From Erodium maritimum (lineage: Eukaryota; Streptophyta; Magnoliopsida; Geraniales; Geraniaceae): DNA of 64,000 nt. The DNA lies in NCBI GenBank assembly GCA_963921825.1, contig OY997594.1:18109001-18173000 (forward strand), given 5' to 3'. Within the stretch, counting starts at the first letter, position 1. Each line of letters begins with the position of its first letter. A program made the position numbers and the translations under genes. The notes under the pieces are model-generated. The model saw only the letters and a list, made by a program, of their open reading frames with translations. It did not search any database and was not told the DNA's origin. This document shows positions 35,331-45,835 of the stretch, one piece after another.

Positions 35331-36835
35331 CATTGTGTTTGACAATATTGAAAATCAGGGTTTCTCATATACACTAAAATTGTCTAGAAAAATTTTCAAG
35401 TATGGAAATTTCTAGAAGTTGATGATAATAGATAGCCATACACGACGTCACATATAAGCTAGAAGAATTTGGGGTAACTATCTAGAATTATCATGAACCT
35501 ATCATATTTTAACTTGACATGAATGTATCGTGTCTATAGATAAATCTCAATCCTTAAATTTTTAGATTTTTGTATAGAATTCTAGATGGTACATCTTATC
35601 CATGAAGACTGTCTTGTTAGAAATCAATACTCATCATTCATTTTATATTTTGAGTGTTATAAGTAGATGTACAAGCTCATTCGTTCAATATCATCTAGTT
35701 TAATCTTTCTATACAAACACGTTGGTTTTTTTTAAAATATATTATTTCATAAAGAAAAAAGACATCAATCAATTCTCGCTTTAGGCCCTAGTAATAATTG
35801 GGCCGGCCCTGATTGCAGCCTTATATAATCGATCTCCAACATACTAATTTGCAGACTATGAGTAATGCAGACCAAGCCAAATAATGATTTCTTTTTCAGA
35901 AAGCACCATTACTGCCTTATTCTGAATAAGAAGTTGTTCGTCCTCCATACGCCTACCGTCTCTAATACATAAGAGCTCACAAAGGTTCAAAAGAATTTTG
36001 TGAATCGACAATTATAGAAAGCATGACTAGCACTCTTCAAAAACTCATCACAAATCTGTTTGAGGATTTAGATGAATCGTCTTTTAACATAATAATTTTG
36101 GGACGAATTAGACTGTAGTATGATAGTTTCATCTGTTACTTACCCTCTAACATAAACTTGTAAATCTAATTAATAATAAGTTTAAACCTCCTATTACTTT
36201 TGTTTCAAGTATTTTTTTTTTGAACGAAAAATTGCAATTTTATTAATCATTAGGAACAATTACATCGAAATGCCTCGAGGAACATGCTCCTCGACCATGA
36301 AAGGTCAGTATAAGAGAATATTGGTTCAATGACCTTTTTAGTTCTAGAAACGTCATGGACAATATTGTGATGCCCCATGAGCGAAGAAAGAAGGCGGGGA
36401 GGGGGAACGAGGTACCGGAGATCCTGAGGGACCTCAACAATAGTAGTGGTGGTGGGAAGCAATGCATCTTCTAGGAACCCCTCCCAAGGCCAGTCCCTGA
36501 CGCTCCGTTGATGCCTCATTCCTCCCAGCGGGGCATCTCCCCCACCTGTGAGTTGCCGTGCCAACCAGACGCAGGCACCAGCCCTCCCCATCCATCAGCA
36601 GCTGCGCTCCTTCGAACCATTGGCGCCAGGGTCTGCACATCACGCGCTCCGAGGTGAGCGCAGCCACCACCTCCACTTCCACCCTACTCCCGCGACCGCA
36701 GGGCAGCAATCGAATCAGCACAAAGATGATCTACACCAGCCCCTTGCCGGATGTTCCCATGTACAAAAGCCGAGGCTCTTGTGTAGGACCACACATGGAT
36801 GCTTATCGCGGGCACTACGCCGGCATCCCAAGTGA

Positions 36836-39691
36836 TGTCACTCCCCAAATCCGGATTTGACCGGACTCGAGACGTGAACTAGGAATAACAATTAAATAAT
36901 AAATAAAAAGAAGTTTTAATAACATAAACTCCAAGTAAAACTTAATTCAAACCAAAGTTAAGAGTCAACCGCTCGTTCCAACAGAATAACAGAAAATAAA
37001 GTGTGATACAATGGGCAGTACGTCTCTAAAACAGAAAATCTTCCGAAATCTAAAGGAGCTCCCGAGCCCTGAGACCACCATTAGGTCTACTCATCAAGGA
37101 AACCTGTACAAACAGTAAACAAAAAGGTGGTGAGCTTACGTTCAGTAGGAAAAAGTAGTAAAGTAAAAAGAACCCCCGCTTTGGCAATAAAAACACGATT
37201 TGTACAATTATCCAAAAGATGTCATAGTTAGCGATCAACAAGAATCACAATACATAATAAAACAGTAACTTAAAGGAGATCAATGGAGAGGCAGTTTATT
37301 CTTTAATAAAAAAAACTCAAGAAAGCACGGGTAACGCCACATAGATAATTTAAAATACAATGCTCCGATCCACAAATAGCCAATGTATCATATCGGAATG
37401 CCCCTCGGTCAAGAGGAGACACATATCATCGGGTCTGCCGGAAATGTCCCTAAGGGAACACATATCATCGGGGCTCCCGGAAATGTCCCCAAAGGACCAT
37501 AGATCATCGGGGTGAAGCAAGATGTCCTCCCGGAAATGCTCCCACAGGAACGCATACCTCGGGGTGAAGCACAATGTAAACAACCCCCTCAGGGTAAACA
37601 ACCTCACGTCATACCGGAATTCCCATCGGCCTGGACGTCTTCCCGGAACACACATCGGGGTAAACATATACCGGAATGCACCGTCGGTCTTCCCGGAATT
37701 CACATCGGGGTACGAATATGACACCTCGTGCCAAAACACAAACCGTCGGTCTAGGTACTACCCTACACCGGCATACCCCCTCGGTGTAGGTACCAAACCG
37801 GAATACCACTCCTCTTGGAACACACATCAAGAGAATAACACGTATCATAAAGTCATAGTTCAACCACAACTTAGCAAACCCAACAATCTTACCACAACAC
37901 GCCACAAAGAACTCATATTATCAATCGCGCTTACCGACATGACTTACCAACCACGTCCCATCGGTCTATCACTCACCCGATCATACCATTAGGCACAATC
38001 AACATGCACTCAATCAATCACGGCACGGATCAACCATTCACATACAATCATCATAATTCATCTAGTTTAGTGTGACTCTTATATTAACCTAAAGACGGAG
38101 CATGCATCAATGCTAAGGACGAACAATCATCATTAAGTACATTCAACAAGCAATCCTAAGGCTCGACATGACCATTCTATCAGCACGGAAATTTCCCAAA
38201 GTATTGAAAGCGGTTAACTAGTGAATCACATCCTATATGTATACTAAGACTTGTCCAATTACTATTGTAATTGAAAAACGGTTATTCTAGTGAATCACAT
38301 CCTATATGCATACTAGGACCTTTCCAGTTATTATTATTCTATAGGCATACTATTAGCATTCTTTAAATTAAGAGTGGAGTTTAGTACTCTTCCCTACCTT
38401 GAATTCTCCAACGATTAAATACTCCTAGCAGCTGACGACCTGGCTAGCTTCCTCCTCGTCCTCTCACGCGGTCCCGACGGCCTCCTCCTTCGTCGAGCTC
38501 GAGTCCAAGGTCTTGGATCACAATTAAAACTAAAATTAAAGACTAACCATGAGACACACATCTAAGTTAAAACCCCCAACCGTTTGGTTCAAAATAACCT
38601 TTCGAAATGAACGAAAAACACCCAAAAAGGATTCAAAAGGACCAGAACTGGTCTGTCACGGATCGAGTCACGGAGCCGTGAGACTCCCCGTCACGGATGT
38701 CGTCACAGACCCGTGACGAGTGCCGTGACGTCTCCCGTCACGGTGCCCGTCACGGATCCGTGACGGTCCAGACCAGTTTCGTCCTTCTTCTTCCTCCAGC
38801 CTCCTTTACACGAAAAACAGTCCAAAAACTCCATTTTCAGTCACACAAAACCTCCAAAAAAGTCAAATAACTTCAATCCTTCACAACCCAAGGTAGGATT
38901 CATCAAACCAACAAATACCCAAGAGATTTCAAATCCAAAAACAACCAAAACCAAGGATTTCATTACAAATCAATCATCTACTTCACCAAAACATCATCTA
39001 ACACCAAAGTACCAAAAAACTTAGCTAGTTCATGCATTTCTAAGAAAACGCGTGAATTGAATTGAATTGAAAGTGAAGTTTAAGAGGTTCCTTACCTTTG
39101 TAATGAGGAGATGAAGAATAATAGGAGATTTTGGAGAAGAGATGATGTGAAAATGGGCCAAAGTTGCTTCATTTTCTCCCTTTCTTCTTCCTCAAGCCAA
39201 GTTGTTCTTCCCCCTCTTCCCTTCTCACTCTAAAAATCGGCTAGCACTAGAAATGAGCTGAAGTTGGTACTTCAATTGCCTTAAAAGACCTAAAAGTGGT
39301 AAAGTCCAAATAGTCCCTTAGCTTTTAACCACTTAAGGACACTTGTGAGGGGGTAAAAGGGTCCTTTTAGCCTCTTTTCTTCCCCTCCAAGCTAGTATGG
39401 ACAAGTGTCCATGTAGGGACCATTTGTCCTTAGTTGAAAATCCAGCAACTCAATTTAATTTGGATTTAGCCGATAAAAAGTCATCGTTTGACCAAAAATT
39501 GAGTTTTCCAATATTACAGTCAAATGAAAGGAAATGGCCCAACTAAGCTAACCGTGATGACGACTAAGATTTTTGGGCCCTTGAAAGGTCATGAACGACT
39601 CTCAGAGTCATTAGTTGACTTTTCCGACCGAAAGTCAAACTTTGCCAAAAATCACCGGTTCGACCGGGATCGACCGGGGGCGGTTCTTACA
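36836..39691 (-). repeat. Solo LTR, family B (2.86 kb)
   Basis: Plus strand begins TGTCACTCCCCAAATCCGG and ends GGGGGCGGTTCTTACA. Flanks are AGTGA (36,831-36,835) and GGTGA (39,692-39,696), a 4-of-5 target duplication. It has no internal region or second LTR, so it is a solo LTR formed by LTR-LTR recombination. It carries repeated CGTGAC/GTCACG sites at 38,655-38,770. Confidence 0.85.
38655..38770 (-). promoter_or_regulatory. TGACG palindrome cluster in LTR U3
   Basis: At least eight GTCACG or CGTGAC cores occur in 115 bp, including the 16-bp palindrome GTCACGGATCCGTGAC at 38,749-38,764. The element is on the minus strand, so the cluster lies about 0.9-1.0 kb from the LTR start, in the expected U3. 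TGACG is the core of as-1-type bZIP (TGA factor) sites; enhancer function is inferred. Confidence 0.5.
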
Positions 39692-39817
39692 GGTGAGGGC
39701 TCGGGGATCCGGGTTAGGTACTGGGTCCATTGTTACCCCGCTCCCCATCCTTCGAGATGACCGAGATTTAGGTATCGGGTCCATTGTCACCAAGGTTGGG
39801 GACTCCGGTTCCTGCCC

Positions 39818-40222
39818 CTAACCCAAATCCTTACCAGCTCTACTAGCCCCTCCCAAGGACCACGACAGCATCCCATCCGGGCGTCTGACGCGAGGGCGAG
39901 ACCCTCGTGCATCATTGGAGCGTAGTAGTAGAAAGCCATCATCCCCACCGGTAGAAGCAAGGCCGGCTCCGCTAGAAGGTATCCAAACTTGTCTCCGCCT
40001 CCGTGCCCATCGACGTTGGATGAACATAGAGGAGACTTCCACCGTGCTCCTTCTCAACCCATAGCGGTCGGAAACCAAGCGTTGAAACCGGATGTTCATA
40101 AGTGAGACCGAGGAGAATACCGAGGTCTCCGTCACGTCCTGAAGCATCCCCGCCTGCACGAAACGAGGGGGGGAAACCACCGGACGCGCAACTCCACACC
40201 GTGTCCCCGTTAACCCAGCCAC
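39818..40222 (-). CDS. Retroposon second ORF, unknown
   Basis: 134 codons, starting MAGLTGTRCGVARPVVSPP, basic and without a known domain. It lies just downstream of the first retroposon ORF. It may be a frameshifted continuation of that ORF, since the bias toward GC-rich codons continues. The solo LTR at 36,836 interrupts the element 126 bp further on. Confidence 0.3.
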   Translation of the reverse strand: MAGLTGTRCGVARPVVSPPRFVQAGMLQDVTETSVFSSVSLMNIRFQRLVSDRYGLRRSTVEVSSMFIQRRWARRRRQVWIPSSGAGLASTGGDDGFLLLRSNDARGSRPRVRRPDGMLSWSLGGASRAGKDLG

Positions 40223-40243
40223 TAGAGTATGGTTGTGGTGATC

Positions 40244-40792
40244 TCAGGGAGACGGGTTAGGGTTTGGTTGATGGCGCGTTACTCCATGGCGTGAGGCTGA
40301 AGGCATCCGATCCCCCCGCACCAGTGCACCCCACCCTAGGGCACCGTTCTGCAGAGGCGGGGATGGGACAAAAGACTCGACCGACGTCGGCTGGGGAATC
40401 CTTGCGGACCAGAGAGCCCTGATGCTCCCAGAGAGGCCAAACCAGGGTCCGACGAGAGGCTCGATGGGGGAGGTAGGGGCGATACGCGCGGAAGGGGAGG
40501 CGCATGCGATGGTGGAGGCGACATGTTTCCGGAGAAGGGAGCCTAGACGACACCAGCGAAAGGTTTCAGGGATTGATGGCGGCCGGGTCGAGAGGCGACG
40601 AAACCGCGAGGGGGGCGGGGAGAAGCGAAGACAGTGAGGGTTGTGGGACACTCCTTCATTCCCATCCGTATTAATCCCTGCACCAGGTGTGGTCTGCGAG
40701 GATGTCAGTTGGATGGGATAGGCGAAAACGGGGACTGCAAAACCGACAATCCCAGACGGCGCAACAGCGGTGATAGTAGACGGAAGCTCCAT
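40244..40792 (-). CDS. Retroposon ORF, unknown
   Basis: 182 codons from ATG 40,792, the first ATG after the 93-nt leader. The product starts MELPSTITAVAPSGIVGFAV and is rich in Ser, Pro and Arg. It has no motif I recognise, no CCHC knuckle and no RRM. Its position corresponds to a LINE ORF1. DNA is GC-rich with CpG retained, unlike its AT-rich surroundings. It may be an ORF1-like protein or a fragment of a host coding sequence carried by retroposition. Confidence 0.4.
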   Translation of the reverse strand: MELPSTITAVAPSGIVGFAVPVFAYPIQLTSSQTTPGAGINTDGNEGVSHNPHCLRFSPPPSRFRRLSTRPPSIPETFRWCRLGSLLRKHVASTIACASPSARIAPTSPIEPLVGPWFGLSGSIRALWSARIPQPTSVESFVPSPPLQNGALGWGALVRGDRMPSASRHGVTRHQPNPNPSP

Positions 40793-40885
40793 AACGGCAA
40801 AGACAAACTAGGGCTAGTGTAGACTCTCAAGTTCGAAAGAGAGAATTGTAACACTAATAATCCTTTCTGATGTACCAAATAATGA

Positions 40886-41193
40886 TTGTTTCAAGTAGCT
40901 TTCTTGTTGTTTATATAAGATTTTAAATTTAGTCATCTTGGATAAACAACCTGAATGGAAATATCAAGCCGGCAAGAAAGATTTGCGAAATAGCCATAAA
41001 ATATATCTATCTATAAGCATAAAATTTCACGAGCAAAGTCATGTTTACTCGGGAATATTCACTCACACTCTTAGCCAAAACAAATCATTTTAAACCCAAA
41101 CGGCTAAAATTAGAAGGGTAATAAACTTTAGCGTTAAATCACCCTGATTACAGACGAAAAATACATAAATGGGGGTGTTCATGACATATTTGT
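40886..41193. other. 3' flank of member 2, no gene
   Basis: Non-coding. CAACCTGAATGGAAATATCA at 40,948 matches AAGCTGAATGGAAATATGAC at 59,298 downstream of member 4, indicating that the duplications carried the 3' flanks too. Confidence 0.5.
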
Positions 41194-41877
41194 TCATCGT
41201 CGCGGAGGGGAATTGCGCTGCCCAGAATCGTAAGACCTATAATAAGGCGAAGATTTTTCAACCGATCTAACCTGCGAATTGCGCTGCCCAGAATCATATG
41301 ACACCTGAGAGACCCGAGGTTGTTCTGCATCCAATCTAACCTGCGAATTGCGCTGCCCAGAATCATATGACACCTCAGCGCTTCTGTACAAGGCCCTAGT
41401 ATCCGTCGGATTGAATTGTAACAGAGGGGCCAACATGTTGTCTGTATCCTCAAAAGAAGAGCTGGAAAGGTCGTCTTCATCCTCCACGTCCCAGAATACC
41501 CAATTCATCGAGTTTGGCTCGCAGCAGGACTGAAGAAGCTCGCCCACCCATCTCATCACATCCACTGCCCAATTCTGCCTCTTCGCCTCGCCGCTGGCCT
41601 GCAGGAGCTTGTCGCCCCAGCTCTTCAACTTCACACCATCACCATCGGGTATCGGCTCCCAATCCACCTTTCCGTCCGTGGCCGTCAGGTAGAGGCCGAA
41701 ACAGCTCCGGAGCCGTATCACGTTTGGTTTCCCTTCCATCCTCTCCACCACCCACTTGGCATTCGGGGACGAGCCGCCATCGCTCTCCCCGACCGTCCCT
41801 TTGTCGTCGTTGGCCACCACGTATGCGCCTTTCTGGCTCCGGAGCCTGATGGCGTTTACTGTACCGGGCTGCTCCAT
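41194..41877 (-). CDS. DUF569 protein with YDSGQRNS repeats, member 2
   Basis: 227 residues. The DUF569 core (residues 8-93) contains AIRLRSQKGAYVVANDDK, GSSPNAKWVVERMEGKPNVI, RLRSCFGLYLTATDGKVDW and GVKLKSWGDKLLQ. The acidic loop of member 1 is deleted. Residues about 100-140 hold NWAVDVMRWVGELLQSCCEP and NWVFWDVEDEDD, the usual DUF569 ending. The tail then has three copies of a repeat: VSYDSGQRNSQVR, VSYDSGQRNSQVR and RSYDSGQRNSPPR. The repeat DNA (41,200-41,390) has nearly identical copies of TGCGAATTGCGCTGCCCAG, so the expansion is recent. ATG 41,877 is 51 bp from the TATA box. Single exon. Confidence 0.85.
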   Translation of the reverse strand: MEQPGTVNAIRLRSQKGAYVVANDDKGTVGESDGGSSPNAKWVVERMEGKPNVIRLRSCFGLYLTATDGKVDWEPIPDGDGVKLKSWGDKLLQASGEAKRQNWAVDVMRWVGELLQSCCEPNSMNWVFWDVEDEDDLSSSSFEDTDNMLAPLLQFNPTDTRALYRSAEVSYDSGQRNSQVRLDAEQPRVSQVSYDSGQRNSQVRSVEKSSPYYRSYDSGQRNSPPRR

Positions 41878-41927
41878 TCACGAAACAGAGAGTAGATGGT
41901 TTTGTACTTATACTTGGGAAACACTTG

Positions 41928-41936
41928 TATTTATAC
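41928..41936 (-). promoter_or_regulatory. TATA box of DUF569 member 2
   Basis: Minus strand GTATAAATA, starting 51 bp upstream of ATG 41,877, so the 5' UTR would be only about 20-30 nt. Confidence 0.6.
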
Positions 41937-42173
41937 CTGGATAGTCTTATTTGAGCAAGAGCGGTGGTGACATGATAAATATTTAATGGTAGGTAAGAAA
42001 ATATAAAATATCACTGAAATGGTTGATTAGTGTTTTCTTAGTTTCTCATTACAATAAATCGGGTTTGTTAGTAGCCAAGACCGTGAAAGGCAAGAAGACC
42101 TTGAACGAGTCATGAAGAAGATAACTTAAAACTTATGCATGATATTGGTTGATGGATCTATTTTGTATTAGTT

Positions 42174-42257
42174 ACGCGTAGAGTAGAGACCAACAGAACT
42201 CATAATTAAGGTTCTGCTATTTATAAACGGCGGGAAGGAGAGAGAGAGGTGGTTGAC
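42174..42257 (-). promoter_or_regulatory. Distal CGCG box and W-box-like site, member 2
   Basis: ACGCGT (42,174-42,179) followed by AGAGTAGAGACCAACAGAAC and GGTTCTG, 297 bp upstream of the ATG. TTGACTTTT at 42,253. The arrangement repeats that of members 1 and 4. Confidence 0.4.
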
Positions 42258-42827
42258 TTTTGATTGTATTCACAAGGGAAACTGTCACTTACATAACTTT
42301 GACTGTACGTAACTACTCTAATTCTATTTATAATTTAGTTATGAGAGCAAAACTTTGAATCGATTAGCTTATATCAACCGGAACTTTCTCCATATTTGTT
42401 GTAGGTTAACCTTCATAACAAGTTTAGAGGATAATTCTCATTCAACAACACTGAATTAATTTTTCCCTATTCGAAATCTGAAGAGACGTTTTAATGATAT
42501 AAAAAAAAACAACACTTAACTACATGGTGTTTTTACATCATTGTACCTAACTAAAAAATGTAACTGAGTGATTCACGGTACTCTACAGCGTTAATGTTTT
42601 ATCCTAAAAAAAGTAAAAAGTCACTTCCAGATGATATTGTTGAACCTGAGCGTAAGGAGGATGATTTTCATAAAATTGTTTGACAAATACTTATATTAAT
42701 ATTGACCATATACAAAGAGGGAAAATGTGTAATCCTTAATGTGGCTGATAACAAATCACACAAAAGGGTAAAAAGAGTGTCCAAGGTCAGGCGTGGTACT
42801 ATGAGTCGCTGGACAGGAAGGGATGAT

Positions 42828-43050
42828 TTTTTTTTATCAGCAATTTTTTTGAATTGAAGTGCCTTGCCTTTGAAGTAAAGACAAGGAAGAGGGCTAGCCT
42901 CAGTACAAACCCTGTCCAAATAAGGATCAGACCATCCAACCAATTACATCACCATACATTGCAGTATCTAAAATAAAACACATGCTGCAAAAGACAGATT
43001 CAAATCTCAGCAAAAACCTCCTTGCAGCAGCAACAGCAAATGTTGTCGCC
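42828..43050 (-). mobile_element. LINE 3' tail, minus strand
   Basis: The plus strand shows T9 then ATCAGCAATTTTTTTGAATTG, the reverse complement of a LINE tail ending TTGCTGATA9, the same tail type as at 31,590. It runs up to the start of the RRM LINE at about 43,060. No target duplication found. Confidence 0.5.
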
Positions 43051-43077
43051 TTGTTTAAGTTTTCTTAAGGGGTCAGG

Positions 43078-44600
43078 GTGATTGGGAAGCAGGCAACGAC
43101 TCGGTTGGTCCATGTTCAGGCATCCAAGGCTAAGTCGTCCAATGGGTTGCAAGTCAAGGAACCTTTTGATACCGGTGATCCTAAGGTCGGTAGTATGGTG
43201 ATTCCGGCTGGGACCAGCTCTCCACCATCTAAGGAGGTTGGGGAAGGCCACGATGGTGTGTTTGGCGCGGCTTCTGAAGCAATGAAACAGATATAGAAGG
43301 CCTTTACACTGCAAGAAGAGGAGGTTTATGTTCGAAACTTGCCTTGTGATGCTAATACTGAGTGGGTTCGCAATGTTTTTAGAGAATTTGGCGTCATCGT
43401 GAGTGCCTCTATTCTCCGCTGGCCAAATCGTATGGGGCAGATTTTCGTCTTTGTTGTGTTCAGTTAGAAGGAGGAGGCAAAACAAGCTATCGACAACCTC
43501 AATGGATTGAAAATGAATGGCTATATCTTGTTAGTAGCCATCTCCCAGCGCCGGAGTGACCTAATCGTGGTTTCGACTGGTGAAACTTCAGAGGGTATTG
43601 AGGGGATGGGTCCTACTTGTTTGCGTTCACAAGTGGGTCTGGGTCCCTCACCGACGTTATTTTTTGTCAATCCATCTTCAGGACTGTCGAGAGGTTCTGA
43701 CTCTATTATCAGACAATCCATGAATTTGAATTCGAATTCTCTGGTTGTTGCTTCCACCGTATTCGCGGTTGAATCCGAAGAGATCTGAATTATACGGCTC
43801 GATCTGATGTACAAGAGGCCGAGCTTAGACCGTTGTTAATGGTTGAAGACGAACAGGGTTCAGATCCTGTCAGTTTTAGGTTGTTGATTCCAAGCCCAAA
43901 TAACCTGGGCCCAAGTGGTCAAATAGATGATGTTATTGGGTCGTTGAGCCTAAAGACAGTCCTTGGCCCAAACGGCCCATTGGCAGTGGATGTTAGTGGT
44001 TTTCCTAATCACGTGATGATGTTAGAGCCCAAAGCTAGTGTGATGCAGAGTGCGGAGCGAAAGGTGAATCCTTTATCGAATTCGTTGATTCCAAGTGAAT
44101 ACCGAATAAGATAGAAATTGAGTAGAACTCGTTTTTTTTTTGTGTTTATTGCATAAAATCTGAATTACAATGAGGAATAACAAGTGCTTAAATAGAGAAA
44201 CTAGTACCCAAAGTCCTAATACAATAAGGAAATTATTACCCAAACCCTAATTTGAAAATAAAGGAAATACCAAAAACAGGAAATAATGAACCGTACTCTA
44301 AAATGTCATTTCGCCCCTCTAAACGATCTCGGATGGCCGAAAAACGTCGTACCTCATGGCAAAGCGATGAATTTTGCTCAGGAGCCCGTTTCGACCCGAA
44401 AAATGCTAAGGTTTCGTCAATTTCGGACACTGCTGCATTTTCGGGTTTTCTAGCCGACTTGTCAAAACATCTTCAATATGCACTGCATCATAGTGTCAGG
44501 TTGGGTGAAGCTCTAGTGGCCCATGGCCTTGGCCCGACACTTCTGGATTCGATTGCTTCATCAGGCCCGAGTTCAGTAGTCAAGGATTAGGGTATCCCTT
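43078..44600 (+). pseudogene. LINE ORF1 with RRM (second copy)
   Basis: The first part (43,078-43,296) stops at KQI*. The same frame then reads EEEVYVRNLPCDANTEWVRN (RNP2) and, after an aromatic strand, QIFVFVVFS at the RNP1 position, where RNP1 residues have decayed. A stop follows at 43,465-43,467. Further basic and hydrophilic segments follow at 43,507-43,788, 43,833-44,114 and 44,252-44,590, separated by stops and frame changes. The layout matches the ORF1 at 26,285, but the copies differ enough to be separate, old insertions. Confidence 0.7.
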
Positions 44601-45684
44601 GAAAAGTGGCTCTTTTTAAACTCGGGAAGTGTCGGGTCACTATTAAGAAATATCTGTCTCTTGGTACTTTGCTGACTTATACTACGCCTAGAAATCGATC
44701 AATGAGTCGGGAATGTGCTATTTAACCTACCCATTCAGCTGTGGATGTAAGAACCGCTCCCAATCGATCCCGGTCGAACCGGTGACTTTTAAGACAAGTT
44801 TGACTTTCTACCGAAAAGTCAACTAAGGACTCAGGAGGTCACTCGGGGCTTTTCCGGGGCCCAAAAAGCTTAGCCGTCATCACGGTTGGCTTAATTGAGC
44901 CGTTTCCTTTCATTTAAGTATAATATTGAAGGAAGTCAAATTTGGTCAAAATCGGACTTGTTATCGACTAAAACAATATTAATTATTGTGTTGGAAAATA
45001 ATTTGGAAAGCTAGAGGACCTACTTGGACACTTGTCATTATTTGGTTAGAAGAGAGAAAAGAGAGTGGTCTTGGACCACTTTACCCTCCTAAAAGCCCCT
45101 ACAAGGAAAAATATCTAAAGGGCTTTTAGTCATTAACCATCTCTAGGTCTTATTTGGAATTGGAAGACCAAAAACCAATTCATTTTGTTTTGTAGCCGAA
45201 AATTGGAGGAGAAGAGAGAGAGATGAGCTCCCATGGAGTCTTAAAGAAGAAGCAAAGGAAAAAGGGGCAACTTGAGGCCATTCTCTACCTATTCCTTCTC
45301 CAAATCATCATCATCATCATCTCCATCTCACTCTCCTAAAGGTAATGGAACTAGCTACATCTCTTTTCCATTCATCTCATCTCTTGGGTTTTGGTTTGGG
45401 TTTGCTAGAAGTTGTTGGATTTGATTGAAATGAGGTTAGATGATGTTGCTAAGAAGCTTTGATGAGTTTTTGATGGAAGACTTTGGATTTAATGGAGTTT
45501 TGACTTGATTTTGATTTAGAGAATCCTTGGAAACTTGTTTATTTGTTGATTCCTACCATGGGTACAGGATTTTTGGAGGTATTTGATTGTTTTGGGAGCT
45601 GGAAATGGTTAAAAATGGAGTTTGGTTGTGGATTTTCGGGAAAAAGGAGCTGGAGGTTGAAGAAGGGCGGAACTGCCCTGGAGC

Positions 45685-45820
45685 GTCACGGATCCGTGAC
45701 GGATCCCGTGACGGGCGACGTCACGGCTCCGTGAGGGAGACCGTGACGGCACACGTCACGGCTCCGTGACGGCTTCCGTGAGGGTCGGTGTCACGGCTCC
45801 GTGACAGTGTCCGTGACCGA
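45685..45820 (+). promoter_or_regulatory. TGACG palindrome cluster in LTR U3 (outer)
   Basis: GTCACGGATCCGTGAC at 45,685-45,700 is followed by a series of CGTGACGG and GTCACGGCTCCGTGA units, about 940-1,075 bp from the LTR start. It corresponds to 38,655-38,770 in the other family B LTR. The inner solo LTR inserted just beyond it. Confidence 0.5.
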
Positions 45821-45835
45821 CCAGTTCTGGGGGAC

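Larger units (their letters stand above)
32564..35811. mobile_element. hAT-like non-autonomous transposon, 8-bp TSD
   Basis: Left end CAGAGTCGGCTTAGCTTTAA, right end (reverse complement) CAGGGCCGGCCCAATT; both then reach a TAAAGCGAG stretch. The flanks are ATTGCAGT (32,556-32,563) and ATTGCAGC (35,812-35,819), an 8-bp target duplication with one mismatch. CAGRGYCGGC termini and 8-bp TSDs fit plant hAT elements. The interior (32,584-33,424 and 35,335-35,790) is AT-rich without a transposase, and an LTR fragment sits inside it. Confidence 0.75.
36212..40885 (-). mobile_element. LINE-like retroposon, 12-bp TSD, interrupted
   Basis: TTGTTTCAAGTA occurs at 36,200-36,211 and 40,886-40,897. Between them the minus strand starts with a 93-nt leader and ATG, and ends with AATAAAATTGCAATTTTTCG and a poly(A) tail (poly-T at 36,212-36,221). 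Without the solo LTR at 36,836-39,691 the element is about 1.8 kb. It carries two open frames but no reverse transcriptase, so it depended on a LINE, or it is an internally deleted LINE or retroposed transcript. Confidence 0.75.
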
